Below, one piece after another: positions 18,732 through 30,015 of a DNA stretch of 52,144 bases. The notes under the pieces were generated by a model. It made no database searches. It worked only from the letters and a program-made list of their open reading frames with translations, and was not told the DNA's origin. The position numbers and the translations under genes are program-made. Within the stretch, counting starts at the first letter, position 1; every line of letters starts with the position of its first letter. This DNA is from Emiliania huxleyi CCMP1516 (Eukaryota > Haptophyta > Isochrysidales > Noelaerhabdaceae): the NCBI RefSeq assembly GCF_000372725.1, contig NW_005196981.1, positions 143,155-195,298 on the forward strand, written 5' to 3'.

Positions 18732-20067
18732 TCAAGGGTCCCACGCCTCCACCGGCGCCGACACAGCGGCCTCCTCCAGCCCGGCCGCGGCAGCGGCCTC
18801 GCCTGCCGGCTGGCACGAGCGCTCTGGCAAGCTCACCGCCGTCTGGCGCCCCATGACGGTGAGGAGGACGGTGGCGAGTCCCTCCGTGCCAACCTCTGTC
18901 ACGGTGCCCTCGAGGCCCTTGAAAGGCCCCGAGCTGACGAGCACGCGCGCGCCGGGTGCCAGCGAGGGAGGCGCCTCCTCGCCCTCGCCGCCCGCTCCCG
19001 AGGCGCGCGCCGCCTCCTGCGCGTGATTGGGGCGGGCGCTCGGGCTGGGGGGCGGGGGGCGGGGCGGGGCGGGGCTGCAGGGAGGGGCGGGGCGAGGGGG
19101 AGGGGCGGGGCGAGGGGGAGGGGCGGGGCGAGGGAGGGGCTTCCTTTGTGAGGGTGACGATGGACTGGAACTGGTCGTCGGTGAGCGGGCGGGGCCAGAC
19201 GAAGCCGCGCGAGCCGTCGAGCTGCCCAGAGCGGGACCTGCCGCCGTGGTCCGCCCCGACGAAGTTGACCACGTATTGCATTCCGGTGATGAAGGTGTGC
19301 AGCGCGCGCGTCATCCGCATGTGGACGAGGATGTACGAGGGCATCACGGACGCGTCGCGCACCGAGGTCTCCCCGTCCGCGATCGGCACGAAGATCCGGT
19401 CGATGTCCTCCTGCAGCCGCTGCACCTCGATCGCCTGCGGAGGAGAGGCGGGGGGTCGGAGGAGGGCGGCAGAGGGAGGCGGAGGCGTGCGAGTCCGCCT
19501 GGGAGAGAGAGCGCTCGACGGTGCGCTCGAAGCCGTTGGCCGTCTGCAGCATGTACCACAGGGGCTCCACATCGCGGTGCACCTGCGCGAGGGGCGGACG
19601 CCGCACGGAGGACCGACCTCACGAGCCGACTTCCGGCAGCTGCGCAGGCGGCGAGGGCGACGCGCCTCGGTCTCGATGGGCGGGAGGCCGGCGGCCATCT
19701 TGCGCCGCGTCTGCTCGAGCCGCTCGACGAGCTCCGCCTTGCGGCCCGTCACCCTCAGCCCGAGCACGCGCAGCTCAGTCTTGAGGTCGGCGACCGTCAT
19801 GTTTGCAACCGTCGGCAGCTCCGCCCGCGCCTTTTGCATGCTGGCCTCGCGCTGCGCGGCGACCGTCGCCGCGTCCTCCTCCTCGTCCTCCTCCTCGTCC
19901 CCCTGGATCGCGGAGAAATCGATGCTGAACGAGGCACGCACAGGGCTGGCGCGGAGCAGCACCGCCGGCGGCGGCCGCAGGACAGCCTGCCGCGACGCGA
20001 GGCCGGCGAACAGCGAGGCGGCCAGTGGAAGCAGCAGCAGCGCAAAGAGAGGGCGTCGGTGGCGCAT
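18732..20067 (-). CDS. Plastid SAP-NusG/KOW transcription elongation-type factor (4 exons)
   Basis: Exons on the minus strand are 20067-19666, 19582-19499, 19434-19141 and 19016-18732, together 354 residues. All three introns (83, 64 and 124 bp) are GC-AG and phase 0. The N-terminus (MRHRRPLFALLLLPLAASLF) is a signal peptide with a basic, transit-like stretch after it. Residues about 85-120 form a SAP domain (MTVADLKTELRVLGLRV, GRKAELVERL), a DNA-binding helix pair. Exon 2 starts the NusG N-terminal domain (PLWYMLQTANGFERTVERSL); exon 3 continues it (RIFVPIADGE, PSYILVHMRMT, GFVWPRPLTDDQF). Exon 4 holds a KOW motif (VLVSSGPFKGLEGTVTEVG). NusG factors bind RNA polymerase and modulate elongation, and pTAC13 is a plastid relative. 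The SAP domain suggests nucleoid association; this is inference. Confidence 0.85.
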
Positions 20068-20152
20068 TGGTAGGCGTTGTCGTCGTCGGGTGAATGGCGC
20101 GAGCGGCGCGGAGCGATCGCGGCTGAGTGCCAGGCTGATATCTCGACGTGAT

Positions 20153-20530
20153 GAGAAGAATTCTTAAGGTCCTTTCTCACAGCACACTGGCACGTTGTCT
20201 GTTTTGTTTCTTTAGCACACTGGCACGAGAGAGAACGACGAGAGTGGGACGACCGCGAGGTGGCATGAAGGTTGCAGCGAGAATCGGCGAGGGACTGCGA
20301 AGGGAGATAGAAAGAGGCAGACGACCAAGGCGCAAGGGTTAGGCTTAGGGTGGGCGACGGCTAGCACCACACTCCTCTCCTTAAAATCCCTGTGTGGTGG
20401 CGGCGTGCCGTCCTCCCATCCCTCCCTCGGGTTGTCTGTTTTCTTTCTTTCTTTTAGCACACTGGCACGACAAGGCTCAATCAAGCGTCAAGGGCGCGGA
20501 CTGGCGCGGACTGGCACACACACCGGCTCA
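20153..20530. mobile_element. Gene-proximal repeat with MULE-like element ends
   Basis: AGCACACTGGCACG occurs three times, at 20181, 20214 and 20456. Two of the copies are preceded by the same element end, TTGTCTGTTTTGTTTCTTT at about 20194-20213 and a (TTTC)-rich version at 20432-20455. Read outward, that end (AAAGAAAGAAAGAAAACAGA) equals the terminal repeat of the complete element at 40995-41183. So at least two insertions of that family hit the same host repeat, one now reduced to a short solo end. Their left ends are missing. 20230-20430 holds no gene. Confidence 0.55.
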
Positions 20531-20621
20531 CCGCAGAGAAGAAAAGCTACGTGCGAGTACACCGAAGCCAGCCAGCGAAACTCTGCGAGAACGTGCAGAG
20601 CTATTCGGAAACAGGTGACAC

Positions 20622-21064
20622 TTTTTGGCCTGTACAAGGGTTTCCTCTCGCACCCTACCTGGTTTCCTTTCCGTGTTTCCTGCTAGTTTCCCTAGAGCAC
20701 CCTCTAGTTTCCCGGGCTCTGAGCCGAGTCTGTACTGAGCACTGAGGCTGGTTTGGGCCCCAAATCTGCCAAATCGGCAAAATACCGCGGTATTTTGCGG
20801 GTACCTGGAAAACCCCCTGGTATACCTAGAAAAATACCCGGTAGTTTGCCGATTTCCTAAATTTTGCCCCAGATTTTGCCCCACACCAGCTCTCAGACTC
20901 AGGGTACAGGGAAACTCGCGAGTTTCTCGAGGGAAACTCGAGAGATACGGAATGGAGCTCCAAACACCCTCTGGTTTCCCTGGAAACTTCTGGAAACGCA
21001 AAGTGCTGGGGACCCTCTGGTTTCCCTCTGGGTTGCCGGAAACGTACCCTTGGACAGGCCAAGA
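20622..21064. mobile_element. Foldback element with TTGGCCTGT ends
   Basis: Terminal inverted repeats of about 18 bp (TTGGCCTGTACAAGGG at 20625-20640 and its complement with one mismatch ending at 21062) enclose 440 bp rich in CTGGTTTCCC, GGAAACTCGCGAG and AAAATACC(G) motifs on both strands. Much of the interior is itself palindromic. A second copy, reversed and interrupted, occupies 33275-33408 plus 34289-34410. A short piece (CAGCACTTTGCGTTTCC) is also at 31545-31562. No ORF with a recognisable domain. Confidence 0.65.
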
Positions 21065-21139
21065 CACTTTGGGGGGATGAGAAAAAAAGGTGACGGCTTT
21101 AGGGCCGGGACTTCTTTATCTGACTTTTGTTTCTGACTC

Positions 21140-21290
21140 GCTACCAGCTCCTGTCACCAGCTGACCTGTCGCCAGCTGTCGCCAGCTGTCGCCAGCTGTC
21201 TGTCGCCAGCTGTCTGTCGCCAGCTGACGCCAGCTGTGACCTGTCGCGCCTGCTGACCTTTTTCGCTGTCGCCAGCTGTCGTTCGCAGTA
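21140..21290 (+). repeat. GTCGCCAGCT minisatellite
   Basis: About a dozen copies of a 10-bp unit GTCGCCAGCT, some with an extra GTCT or a GAC change, run from roughly 21150 to 21285. No gene overlaps it. Confidence 0.85.
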
Positions 21291-21292
21291 GC

Positions 21293-21558
21293 TACTTCCT
21301 GTCGTCTGTTGTTTGTTGTGCCCTTGTTTGTTCTCTTGGCACCTTGGAGTGCTGGGGGGGGGCGACAGGGAGGATGTGGCCTTGAGTTATGTGTACGCCT
21401 ACTCAGGGTGTGTGTGGCAGCCCGCTGGCTGTGTGTCTTGTGAGCCTGTTTGTGTCTGTGTGTCGCTCGTGCGTGCCGTCATCATCTGTCCAGCGTCCAC
21501 CCATACCGCGTTGGTGTCCAGTCCGAGCCTGGCTGCTCTTCACCTTCCTACATACATA
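21293..21558 (+). repeat. 265-bp dispersed repeat, inverted partner of 51196-51456
   Basis: From ACTTCCTGTCGTCTGTTGTT to the CTCTTCACCTT region this segment matches the reverse complement of 51196-51456 with only scattered differences and small indels. It has no convincing ORF. It sits next to CTACATACATA on one side and GTAGGTAGGTAGG on the other, both short tandem repeats, which may mark an element end. Confidence 0.8.
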
Positions 21559-21853
21559 CATAGTAGCTGCTGATCCTGTACCGTGTTTGTTATGACCCCC
21601 CCCGATGAACACACCAGTGAGGGTGGGCGAGACGATCGAGGGGTCCCGTCCGTACCATGCGGAACCGACCCTATCCAGTGCTCAAGAGTCAAGTGCTCAA
21701 GAGCTGCGCGAGAGTAGCTGTCACGACCGTTAGCCGCTGTCACGACGCATTACTACATCGAACGACCCCAGATTGGCACCTGTGCGCTCTCTGGACAGGG
21801 TGGCCCGCCACAACGACTCCTGGAATTGCGACTCGCCGCTTCCCGCTGTGTGA

Positions 21854-21856
<3 letters not shown>

Positions 21857-21890
<34 letters not shown>
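21857..21890. repeat. (GT)n microsatellite
   Basis: About 17 uninterrupted GT dinucleotides lie 150 bp upstream of the ThiO-like gene. The stretch 21560-22035 otherwise shows no gene. GACGATCGAGG-GTCCCGT at 21629 is related to a similar segment at 14134. Confidence 0.9.
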
Positions 21891-21892
<2 letters not shown>

Positions 21893-22035
21893 CTCTGTGC
21901 CTTGATCTGCTAACAACAAACCTACCTAGAACTACATGTACGTCGTTAACCGTCATCACGGGAAGTTTGCATAGTCTCTGACGCCGAGAAAGAGTTTTTC
22001 TTCTTCTCGGCGGCAGCCGCGATCGAGGCCTCCCG

Positions 22036-24984
22036 ATGCTGTTCTTAGTCTTACTCTTGTCCCTCTCCTCCACCGCGCTCGGCCTCCTCTCGCCGACGCG
22101 CTCCGCCGCGCGTCGCGCCCTTGGCGGCGCGACTCGCAGCTGCGTGCGCTGCGCCGGTCCGGCGACGGCCGCGGCGGTGGCGGCGGCGGCGGCGGGCGCT
22201 GCCGGAGGGCGCCGGTCCGCTCTCGTGGTCGGCGGGGGCGCCTCGGGCCTGAGCTGCGCCCTCGAGCTGGCCGGCCGCGGCTGGTCCGTCTCGGTCCTCT
22301 CGCGCGACACCTCCGAGGGCGCCACCCGCGCCGCTGGCGGCATGCTGGCGCCGCAGGCGGAGCGGCTGGAGGAGGGGCCGCTGCTCGACCTGTGCGTGCG
22401 CGCGCGCTCGCACTTTCCGCCCTGGCTGCAGCGCGTCGAGCGGCTCTCCGGCGTCGACGCCAACCTCTGCTCGCGCGGCGGCTTCCTCGCGCCCGCCTTC
22501 GAGGGCGACGCCGTGCAGCGGTGGCGCCCTCCGGCGGCCGGCGGGCCGGCGACGTGGCTGGGGCCCGAGGCGCTGCGTGCGCTGGAGCCGGCGGTGTCGG
22601 AGGCGGCCGTCGGCGGCTGGCTTTTCGAGCGGGAGGCGTCGGTCGACCCTCGCGCGCTGCACGACGCGCTGCTCACCTCGTGCGGAGCGCTGGGCGTGCG
22701 CGTGCTGGAGGGCGTCTCGGCCTGCTCACTCAATTTGGACGTGGAGGCGGCGGCGGGAGGCGCGGCGGGCGGGAGCGGCGGGGCGGCGGCGGCGGTCATC
22801 ACGAGCGACGGCGCCGAGCTGCGCGCGGACGCCGTCGTGCTCGCGTGCGGCGCGTGGGCGCGCGAGCTGCTGCCGCTCGCCTCGTTCCCGATCAAGGGGC
22901 AGATGCTGCGGCTGCGGCCGCCGCCCGGGCACGCGCAGCGCGAGGCGGGCGGGCTGCAGCGCACGCTCTTCGGCGACGGGGTCTACCTTATCCCGCGGCG
23001 CGACGGCGCCGTGGTGGTTGGCGCGACCGAGGAGCCCGGCGCCGGCTACGACCGCAGGGCCACCGCCGGCGGCGTGGCGCAGCTGCTCGACAAGGCGGTC
23101 GCCGCGGCGCCCGTGCTGGCAGACTACACGCTTGACGAGGTGTGGGCCGGGCTGCGCCCCACCACGCCGGACCGCATGCCCCTCCTCGGCCGCGCCTCCT
23201 CCGCCTTGAACCTGCACGTCGCCGCCGGCTACCACCGCAACGGCATCCTCCTCTCGCCGCTCTGCGCAAAGCTGGTCGCCGACGGCATCGAGGGCGCCCT
23301 CACCGAGCAAGACGCCGCCCTCCTCGCCCACTTCGAAGTGGAGCGCTTCAGCCGCGTCCAGCCGAGCCCGGCCGCCCCTCCCGCCCCCGCCACCTCCTCC
23401 GCCTCCGCCCCCGCCGGCCGCCACCCCAACCTGCTGCAGCGCGTCGCCGCCGTGCCGCGCCGCCTCTTCGGGCGGGCACCGCCGCCGCCAGCCGCCGGCG
23501 CGGCGGCGCCTGACCTGACCGCGCCCGTCGGGTCGCCGGGCGGCAGCGCGGGCGGGGCGGTCCCCGGCGGGGAGGCGACTGACGAGTGGTGGAACCTCAC
23601 CCCGCGCTCGCCCGAGGAGGCGGCGGCGACGGCAGCCGTGGTAGCGGACAGTGCGCAGCGCGAGGAGAGCATGAGCCGCGCTCTCGCCGCCAATCGGGCG
23701 TTCCGTGACCTCGTGCACGAGATCGGGGAGCCGGTGGTGGCGCAGTCAGTCGTCCCCACGCCAAGCACGGCGCCGCCGCCGCCGCCGCCGCCGCTGCAGG
23801 TGCCGCCGCCGCCACCGCCGCCGCCACCGCCGCCGCCACCGCCGCCGCCACCGCCGCCGCTGCAGGGTCCTCCACCGCAGGCGGCGCGAGCCGCGCCGGC
23901 GCCGTCGGCCGCGGCCGGAGCCGCAAAGGAGGAGCACGCCGGCTTCGCCTTTTGGACGGGGGAGAGCTCCGACGTCGGCCCGACCATCGACATGGCGATG
24001 GCGGCGAACCGCGACTTTCGCGCGCTGATGCAGGAGGGTTCGGTCCAAGACCCGCTCGCAAGGTACGAGGGCGGCGAGCAGCAGCCTGCTTCTGCCGAGC
24101 CAGCACAGGCGGACGCCGACGAGATCCGCCTGTGGAAGATCGAGGAGGACGGCACGAAGACGCCGCTTCGCTTCGGGTGCCCGCCCCCCGAGCTTCTGCA
24201 GGGCTACGGCGACACGGTCCTACCACCGCCCGTGCCAGAGGCGGCGGCAGCGGCAGAGGCGCCGGCGGCGAGCGTGCCTGCGCAATCCGACGCCGACGAG
24301 ATCCGCCTGTGGAAGATCGAGGAGGACGGGTCAAAGACTCCGCTTCGCTTCGGGTGCCCGCCCCCCGAGCTTCTGCAGGGCTACGGCGACACGGTCCTAC
24401 CACCGCCCGTGCCAGAGGCATCGGCAGAGGGGGCGGCGGCGGCGGCGGCGAGCGCGCCTGCTCTCGAGGCAAGAGCGAGCAAGCTTCAGCGCATGGTGGA
24501 CGAGCTCGGCACTCCCGCGAACGGAGTCGTCGCCCCGTCCGACGGCGTGAGCGCCCCAGCGAACGGCGTCGCTGCACCGGCCAACGGCGTCAGTGCGCCG
24601 GCCAATGGCGTGGTTGCAAACGGCGCCGCTGCCCCCGCGAATGGCGTCGGCGCCCGAGCGAACGGCGTGTCGCAGGTCGCTTTCGCGCCGCCGGCGTCGG
24701 AAGAGCCTGAGTGGATGAGCGAGCAGCGCGCGGGCATCGCGCGCGCGGCCGCCGCGCGGCCAACCACTGCCGAGGCGGACGCGGCGGCGGCCGAGTCGCT
24801 GCACGTCAATGCGGACGGGTACACCCAGGCGGACGCCGCTGTGGACCGCGACGACGCGCTGCGTGCCGCGTTTGCCTCCAACCAGGAGCTCAAGCTGGCG
24901 CTCAGCGAGGGCGCGGAGGGCGCGCTCTCCCAGGCGGTGGAGGCGGAGCTTGCCGACTTTCGCCGCCAAGCAGGCATGGACTGA
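22036..24984 (+). CDS. Plastid ThiO-like FAD oxidase with long repetitive C-terminal extension
   Basis: Single exon, 982 residues. A signal peptide (MLFLVLLLSLSSTALG) and basic stretch suggest plastid import. Residues about 61-436 form an FAD-dependent oxidoreductase of the DAO family: dinucleotide-binding GGGASGLSCALELAG, then GAWARELLP, KGQMLRLRP, VYLIPRRDGAVVVGATEE, LDEVWAGLRPTTPDRMP and GYHRNGILLSPLCAKL. This pattern is closest to glycine oxidase ThiO, which supplies dehydroglycine for the thiazole of thiamin. The remaining 550 residues are not part of the enzyme: a poly-Pro tract (about 580-615), a 43-residue cassette present twice (residues 693 and 752 onward, with DEIRLWKIEEDG and ELLQGYGDTVLPP), ANGV/APANGV repeats, and three variants of a short motif (LAANRAFRDLV, MAANRDFRALMQ, ASNQELKLALS). 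The extension's function is unknown. Confidence 0.8.
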   Translation: MLFLVLLLSLSSTALGLLSPTRSAARRALGGATRSCVRCAGPATAAAVAAAAAGAAGGRRSALVVGGGASGLSCALELAGRGWSVSVLSRDTSEGATRAAGGMLAPQAERLEEGPLLDLCVRARSHFPPWLQRVERLSGVDANLCSRGGFLAPAFEGDAVQRWRPPAAGGPATWLGPEALRALEPAVSEAAVGGWLFEREASVDPRALHDALLTSCGALGVRVLEGVSACSLNLDVEAAAGGAAGGSGGAAAAVITSDGAELRADAVVLACGAWARELLPLASFPIKGQMLRLRPPPGHAQREAGGLQRTLFGDGVYLIPRRDGAVVVGATEEPGAGYDRRATAGGVAQLLDKAVAAAPVLADYTLDEVWAGLRPTTPDRMPLLGRASSALNLHVAAGYHRNGILLSPLCAKLVADGIEGALTEQDAALLAHFEVERFSRVQPSPAAPPAPATSSASAPAGRHPNLLQRVAAVPRRLFGRAPPPPAAGAAAPDLTAPVGSPGGSAGGAVPGGEATDEWWNLTPRSPEEAAATAAVVADSAQREESMSRALAANRAFRDLVHEIGEPVVAQSVVPTPSTAPPPPPPPLQVPPPPPPPPPPPPPPPPPPPLQGPPPQAARAAPAPSAAAGAAKEEHAGFAFWTGESSDVGPTIDMAMAANRDFRALMQEGSVQDPLARYEGGEQQPASAEPAQADADEIRLWKIEEDGTKTPLRFGCPPPELLQGYGDTVLPPPVPEAAAAAEAPAASVPAQSDADEIRLWKIEEDGSKTPLRFGCPPPELLQGYGDTVLPPPVPEASAEGAAAAAASAPALEARASKLQRMVDELGTPANGVVAPSDGVSAPANGVAAPANGVSAPANGVVANGAAAPANGVGARANGVSQVAFAPPASEEPEWMSEQRAGIARAAAARPTTAEADAAAAESLHVNADGYTQADAAVDRDDALRAAFASNQELKLALSEGAEGALSQAVEAELADFRRQAGMD

Positions 24985-25726
24985 TCAAAAAAACTCTTGC
25001 CGTCCCCAAGAGCGTTTGCCGGAGCCCGACCTCTCCCAGTGCGGTGGGGGGCTGAGATTTCGAGACGGCCACGACCTCAGGTTTAACAGACCGAGGGAAA
25101 ACGCTCGCGAGGACTATAGCGCTCGCCCCGGGCGACTCACCCGAGCAGGGCCTAGGCGGGAGCGCCACACTCACACGCGCGAGCCGAGGGTGCGGGGGCG
25201 GGGGTGATGGTCGGCGCAGGTCAACTCTGCCAGGTCGGTCGCGTCCATTGTCCATATGATGAAGTGGCAAGTGCTCTGAAACGTGAAACCGCATGGCCAT
25301 GAGACACAAAATTAGTCAATACACAATATTTGCAAAAATTTAGAAATACAACTGTTAATCTGTATCGTTGCAGCTTACACACGTTGCGGCTTGCCCTTGC
25401 GCTTGCGGTGTTGCGCGCTTGTATCATCCGATTTCGGTGTTATCGTAGCGGCAAACGGTTAGGGCGTTACATGGGGCGTTAGGGCTGCCCCGGGCGCGCG
25501 ACGCCGCCCCTGCGGCTGCGCCTCTCCGCGAGAGCGCGGCTAACGCGCCGTAAGCGTAACGGAAGACGGGCCCGAGCGAGACACAAAAGTTCAAATGAGT
25601 TGATTACTAATTATTATACTTTTGAGTGTATAGAGGAATAGACCGACGAGACGCGCGTACAAAAACGTAAACGAAAAATCGATGACATCTCTCATTCTCT
25701 CCACCGGTGTCTCGTGCACTCCTGCG
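24985..25726. other. No gene seen
   Basis: Convergent intergenic region between the ThiO-like gene (+) and the CDK gene (-). 25240-25700 is noticeably AT-richer than the rest. No repeat shared with other parts of the window was recognised. Confidence 0.5.
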
Positions 25727-27040
<1,314 letters not shown>

Positions 27041-27557
27041 CGCCGCCCTCAACACGGCCCCTCTGTGCGCAATCTCTGCGGCGCGCCATGGCGGGCGCGA
27101 GCACGCCCAGAGGCTCCGATGACGGCGGTCCGGTCACGCCTAGCGGAGCGACCAGACTAAATGTGGGTGGTCAGGTGTTGGCATGGTGGGGACACGAGGC
27201 ACGACAAGCCTTGGCAGCGACAAGCAGGCGCCAGGGTCGTTCAGAGAGACGAAAAGAAGAAATTGTGCCGCGGAAGGCGGGGCCTCGGCAAAAGAAGGCT
27301 TCGCAGTGCGAGCGGGCGCCAGTCGTTATAGAAAGAAAGAAACGCCGCCACAGCGCCACCGATGCACGGCCCGCATGAGCGCGCCGCGCGCCAATCGCGG
27401 TGCCCACACCATCGGGACCGGTCCGGAGCAGCCAGCGATTGGAGCCGAATCGCCAGATTCGACCGCTGTCCGGCCCTGGAGCGCCGCGGAGACCGGAGTC
27501 GAGCGTGACGACGGGATACGCGCGCTTTTTTAGCTCCCGTTTGTTGTTCGTGTTATG

Positions 27558-27705
27558 GCCCTGCGAACGCGCACCCCCCCTAGGGGTCAGGGCTCTCTTG
27601 CCCGTAGGCGTAGCCCGATCCCAATCGTCTGGCCAACTGGGTGCGCTTTCTTCCCCGGTCCTGGGCGTGCGGCTGATGACTGCACTCCAAGTGCTCCACA
27701 AGTGC
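27558..27705 (+). mobile_element. 3' end copy of LINE-like family B
   Basis: The segment from CCTGCGAACGCGCACC to TGACTGCACTCCAAGTGCTC is shared with 28290-28425 (+) and, reversed, with 31560-31715, 47153-47207 and 50003-50165. Copies differ in where they begin, but most share the end CACTCCAAGTGCTCCAAG. That is the pattern of 5'-truncated retroelement insertions. 27060-27557 shows no gene. Confidence 0.65.
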
Positions 27706-27829
27706 ACCGCGGTCGCGATTCAGGAGATGCACGCGACAGACAAGGCGCGGCCGACGGCTTCTTCAGAAGCCGTCGCCCCCACCACAGGAGCAGACCAGTC
27801 ACACAACTCCAAAGAAAGAAAATCGCCAT

Positions 27830-28430
27830 GCCGCGGGCGCGATTCGTCGACCAAGGAGAGCCGGCCCGACCCCCCTGGGAGGGGAAGCGACATGATCCAA
27901 TGCCGCCGTCCTCGCCCGGGGAGTCGGGCACGGGATCGCCGTCGGCAGGGTCAACGGAATCAGGCAGAGAGGACGAGACGGCGGCGGGGCCAGCCAAAAA
28001 AGGCTAGGAGGGGAGGTCGGGCCCCGCGCCCGTCGGACAACCATCGGAGAGCGAACAGGAGGGTGAGCCCGGGGGAGAGGGTGGACCCCCCCCCCGGAGT
28101 GGAAGACGAGGACCCCGCGAGAAGGGGGCCCTGAGCGGTGATGTCGTCTGAGAATGTGTGTCGTGTTCGTGTCTGGTGTCCATATTATAGCTCCGAGTAG
28201 AGGGGGCGGTCTGCTGCTAGGGGAAACCTGGAGCGCGGAGCTAACCCTCGGAGACCCGTGTTTACTTTTTAGATACGGCCCCCTTTCCCGCTGCGAACGC
28301 GCACGGCGCACCCCCCCAGGGCTAGAGGGCTCTCTAGCCCGTAACCCGATATCGATCATCCGGCCCGCTGGGTGCGCTTCTTAGCTCCCCGGCCCTGGAT
28401 GTGAGGGTTAATGACTGCGAGGTTTTGAAT
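27830..28430 (+). mobile_element. LINE-like family B, longer copy with gag-like reading frame
   Basis: An open stretch gives RFVDQGEPARPPWEG, then DPMPPSSPGESGTGSPSAG, then basic PKKARRGGRAPRPSDNHRRA in other frames. It aligns with the minus-strand ORF at 32408-33259 (LADQGERARPPGGG, RDPMPPFSPGV). Frames shift between blocks, so it is decayed. It is followed by a conserved 3' region: ATAGCTCCGAGTAGAGGGGG at 28186, AGCTAACCCTCGGAGACC at 28239, and the GCGAACGCGCAC segment at 28290. This 3' region is also found at 32310-32400 and 50960-51080 on the minus strand. No RT is visible, so the class is inferred from truncation. Confidence 0.6.
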
Positions 28431-28538
28431 AAACGCTGTCCATAAAAAGAAAAAAGCAAGTCCTAGAAAAACAGCTCGTCCCTTTTGTTTCTTTCTCGCG
28501 CTCGCTCTGCCCTGACCTTGCACTCCATGCCCCGTCGG

Positions 28539-29702
28539 CTACAGCAAGGAGACGCCCGGAGAGAGCCGTGCCCTCCCCATCGGCGCCACCGCCTCCCATA
28601 CCTCCAACGCCGGGTCATAACGCTCCACCAGGCAGCCGATACCTCCGCCCTCCTCGTTCTCAAAGTTGTACCCGCCCACCGCATACAGCTTGCCGTCCAG
28701 CACCGCCACGGCGTGACGACACCGAGCCGTCGCCATCGGCGCCACCGCCTCCCACGCATCCAGCGCAGGGTCGTACCGCTCGACCGAGCTGAGCCCGCCG
28801 TCGTTGTTGAGGCCTCCCACGGCGTACAGCTTGCCGTCGAGCACCGCAATTGCGAGCTCGTCCCGCAACTCCGCCACCGGCGCCACCGCCTCCCATGCGT
28901 TCGCCGCCGGGTCGTACCGCTCGACCGAGCCGAGGCGGTCGCCAGCGAATCCGCCCACAGCGTACAGCTTGCCGCCGAGCACCGCCACGGCGTGAGTCTG
29001 CCGAGCCGTCGCCATCGGCGCCACCGCCTCCCACGCGTTCGTGGCGGGATCGTAGCGCTCCACCGAGCTGAGGAGGCCGACGCCGTGGATGAGCCCGCCA
29101 ACAGCATAGACCTTGCCGTCGAGCACTGCCACGCCGTGATTCTCGCGTGGCGTCGCCATCGGAGCCACCGCCTCCCATGCTTTCGTAGCCAGGTCGTACC
29201 GCTCCACCGAGTTGGAAGTTGCGCCGTCCTCCTCACTCTGGCCGCCCACCGAGTACAGCTTGCCATCGAGCACCGCCATGCCGACATTCTCGCGTGTCGT
29301 CAGCATCGGCGCCACAGCCTCCTCCTCCCACTCATTCGTTGACGGGTCGTACCGCTCCATCGAGACGAGGTTATTGTCGTCCTCATCGCGGCCGCCGATC
29401 ACGACCAGGCGCGCCCTCGCGCGCTTCTTCAGCGTCTCCTTCCAGCCGCGGCGCCACGCGCGGCACGTCCCCTTGGCGGCGTGCGCCTTGATCGGCAGCT
29501 GGGCGAGGATGTGCGGGGCGAGGTCCGGCGAGAGGAGGACCTCGGAGAGCACCCACTCGGGCTGCTCCACGAGCCGAGCGGCGTGCTCCTCCGCCACGCG
29601 GATTGCGGCGGCGCTCCAGAGGGGCGCCTGCTCGTCGATGAAGGCGACGAGCTGCTCTGGCGAGAGGCCAGACAGGCGGGCGCCGATGCGGTGGGAGGCC
29701 AT
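28539..29702 (-). CDS. F-box-like kelch-repeat protein, copy 1
   Basis: Single exon, 387 residues from the ATG at 29702 (MASHRIGARLSGLSPEQL). Residues about 50-95 (VLSEVLLSPDLAPHILAQLP, then KGTCRAWRRGWKE) resemble an F-box. Six kelch repeats follow, each with a double Gly and the spacing Y-D-P then W-E-A-V-A-P-M, for example RLVVIGGRDED, KLYSVGGQSEE, KVYAVGGL, KLYAVGGFAGD and KLYAVGGLNND. This is a beta-propeller substrate-binding domain, so a role as an adaptor of an SCF ubiquitin ligase is likely but inferred. The neighbour at 30016-31185 is nearly identical and in the same orientation. Confidence 0.85.
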   Translation of the reverse strand: MASHRIGARLSGLSPEQLVAFIDEQAPLWSAAAIRVAEEHAARLVEQPEWVLSEVLLSPDLAPHILAQLPIKAHAAKGTCRAWRRGWKETLKKRARARLVVIGGRDEDDNNLVSMERYDPSTNEWEEEAVAPMLTTRENVGMAVLDGKLYSVGGQSEEDGATSNSVERYDLATKAWEAVAPMATPRENHGVAVLDGKVYAVGGLIHGVGLLSSVERYDPATNAWEAVAPMATARQTHAVAVLGGKLYAVGGFAGDRLGSVERYDPAANAWEAVAPVAELRDELAIAVLDGKLYAVGGLNNDGGLSSVERYDPALDAWEAVAPMATARCRHAVAVLDGKLYAVGGYNFENEEGGGIGCLVERYDPALEVWEAVAPMGRARLSPGVSLL

Positions 29703-30015
29703 GGAGGGAGGCTCACCGCGCCGGCTCACCGCTCCGGCGTCAGTGTGCCGGGATTTCTTTTTGCGGGATTCTATTCTCAATGTCGCGCCCTCGAGTCGTC
29801 GTCTTCTCTCGGTCTTGATATTTTGTCTTGAGCATCACTCTCGCCGCCCTGTCGCCGCCGAGGAGGTGTCGACGCCGTTCACCCATTCGCCTCTCACCTT
29901 CCCTCTGCATATACACACTTACACACATGATGACCGCAGAGATCGCAGGCAGGGCTGTGTTTCAAATAAAAAGAAAAACCCGCTGGGCTTGCACATAGAT
30001 TGCACAATCCGTCGG

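Noticed and set aside
28140..28430. Possible LTR of a retrovirus-like element
   Set aside because: No direct repeat of it flanks a coding region in the same orientation; copies share a 3' end with variable 5' ends, which fits 5' truncation better than LTRs.
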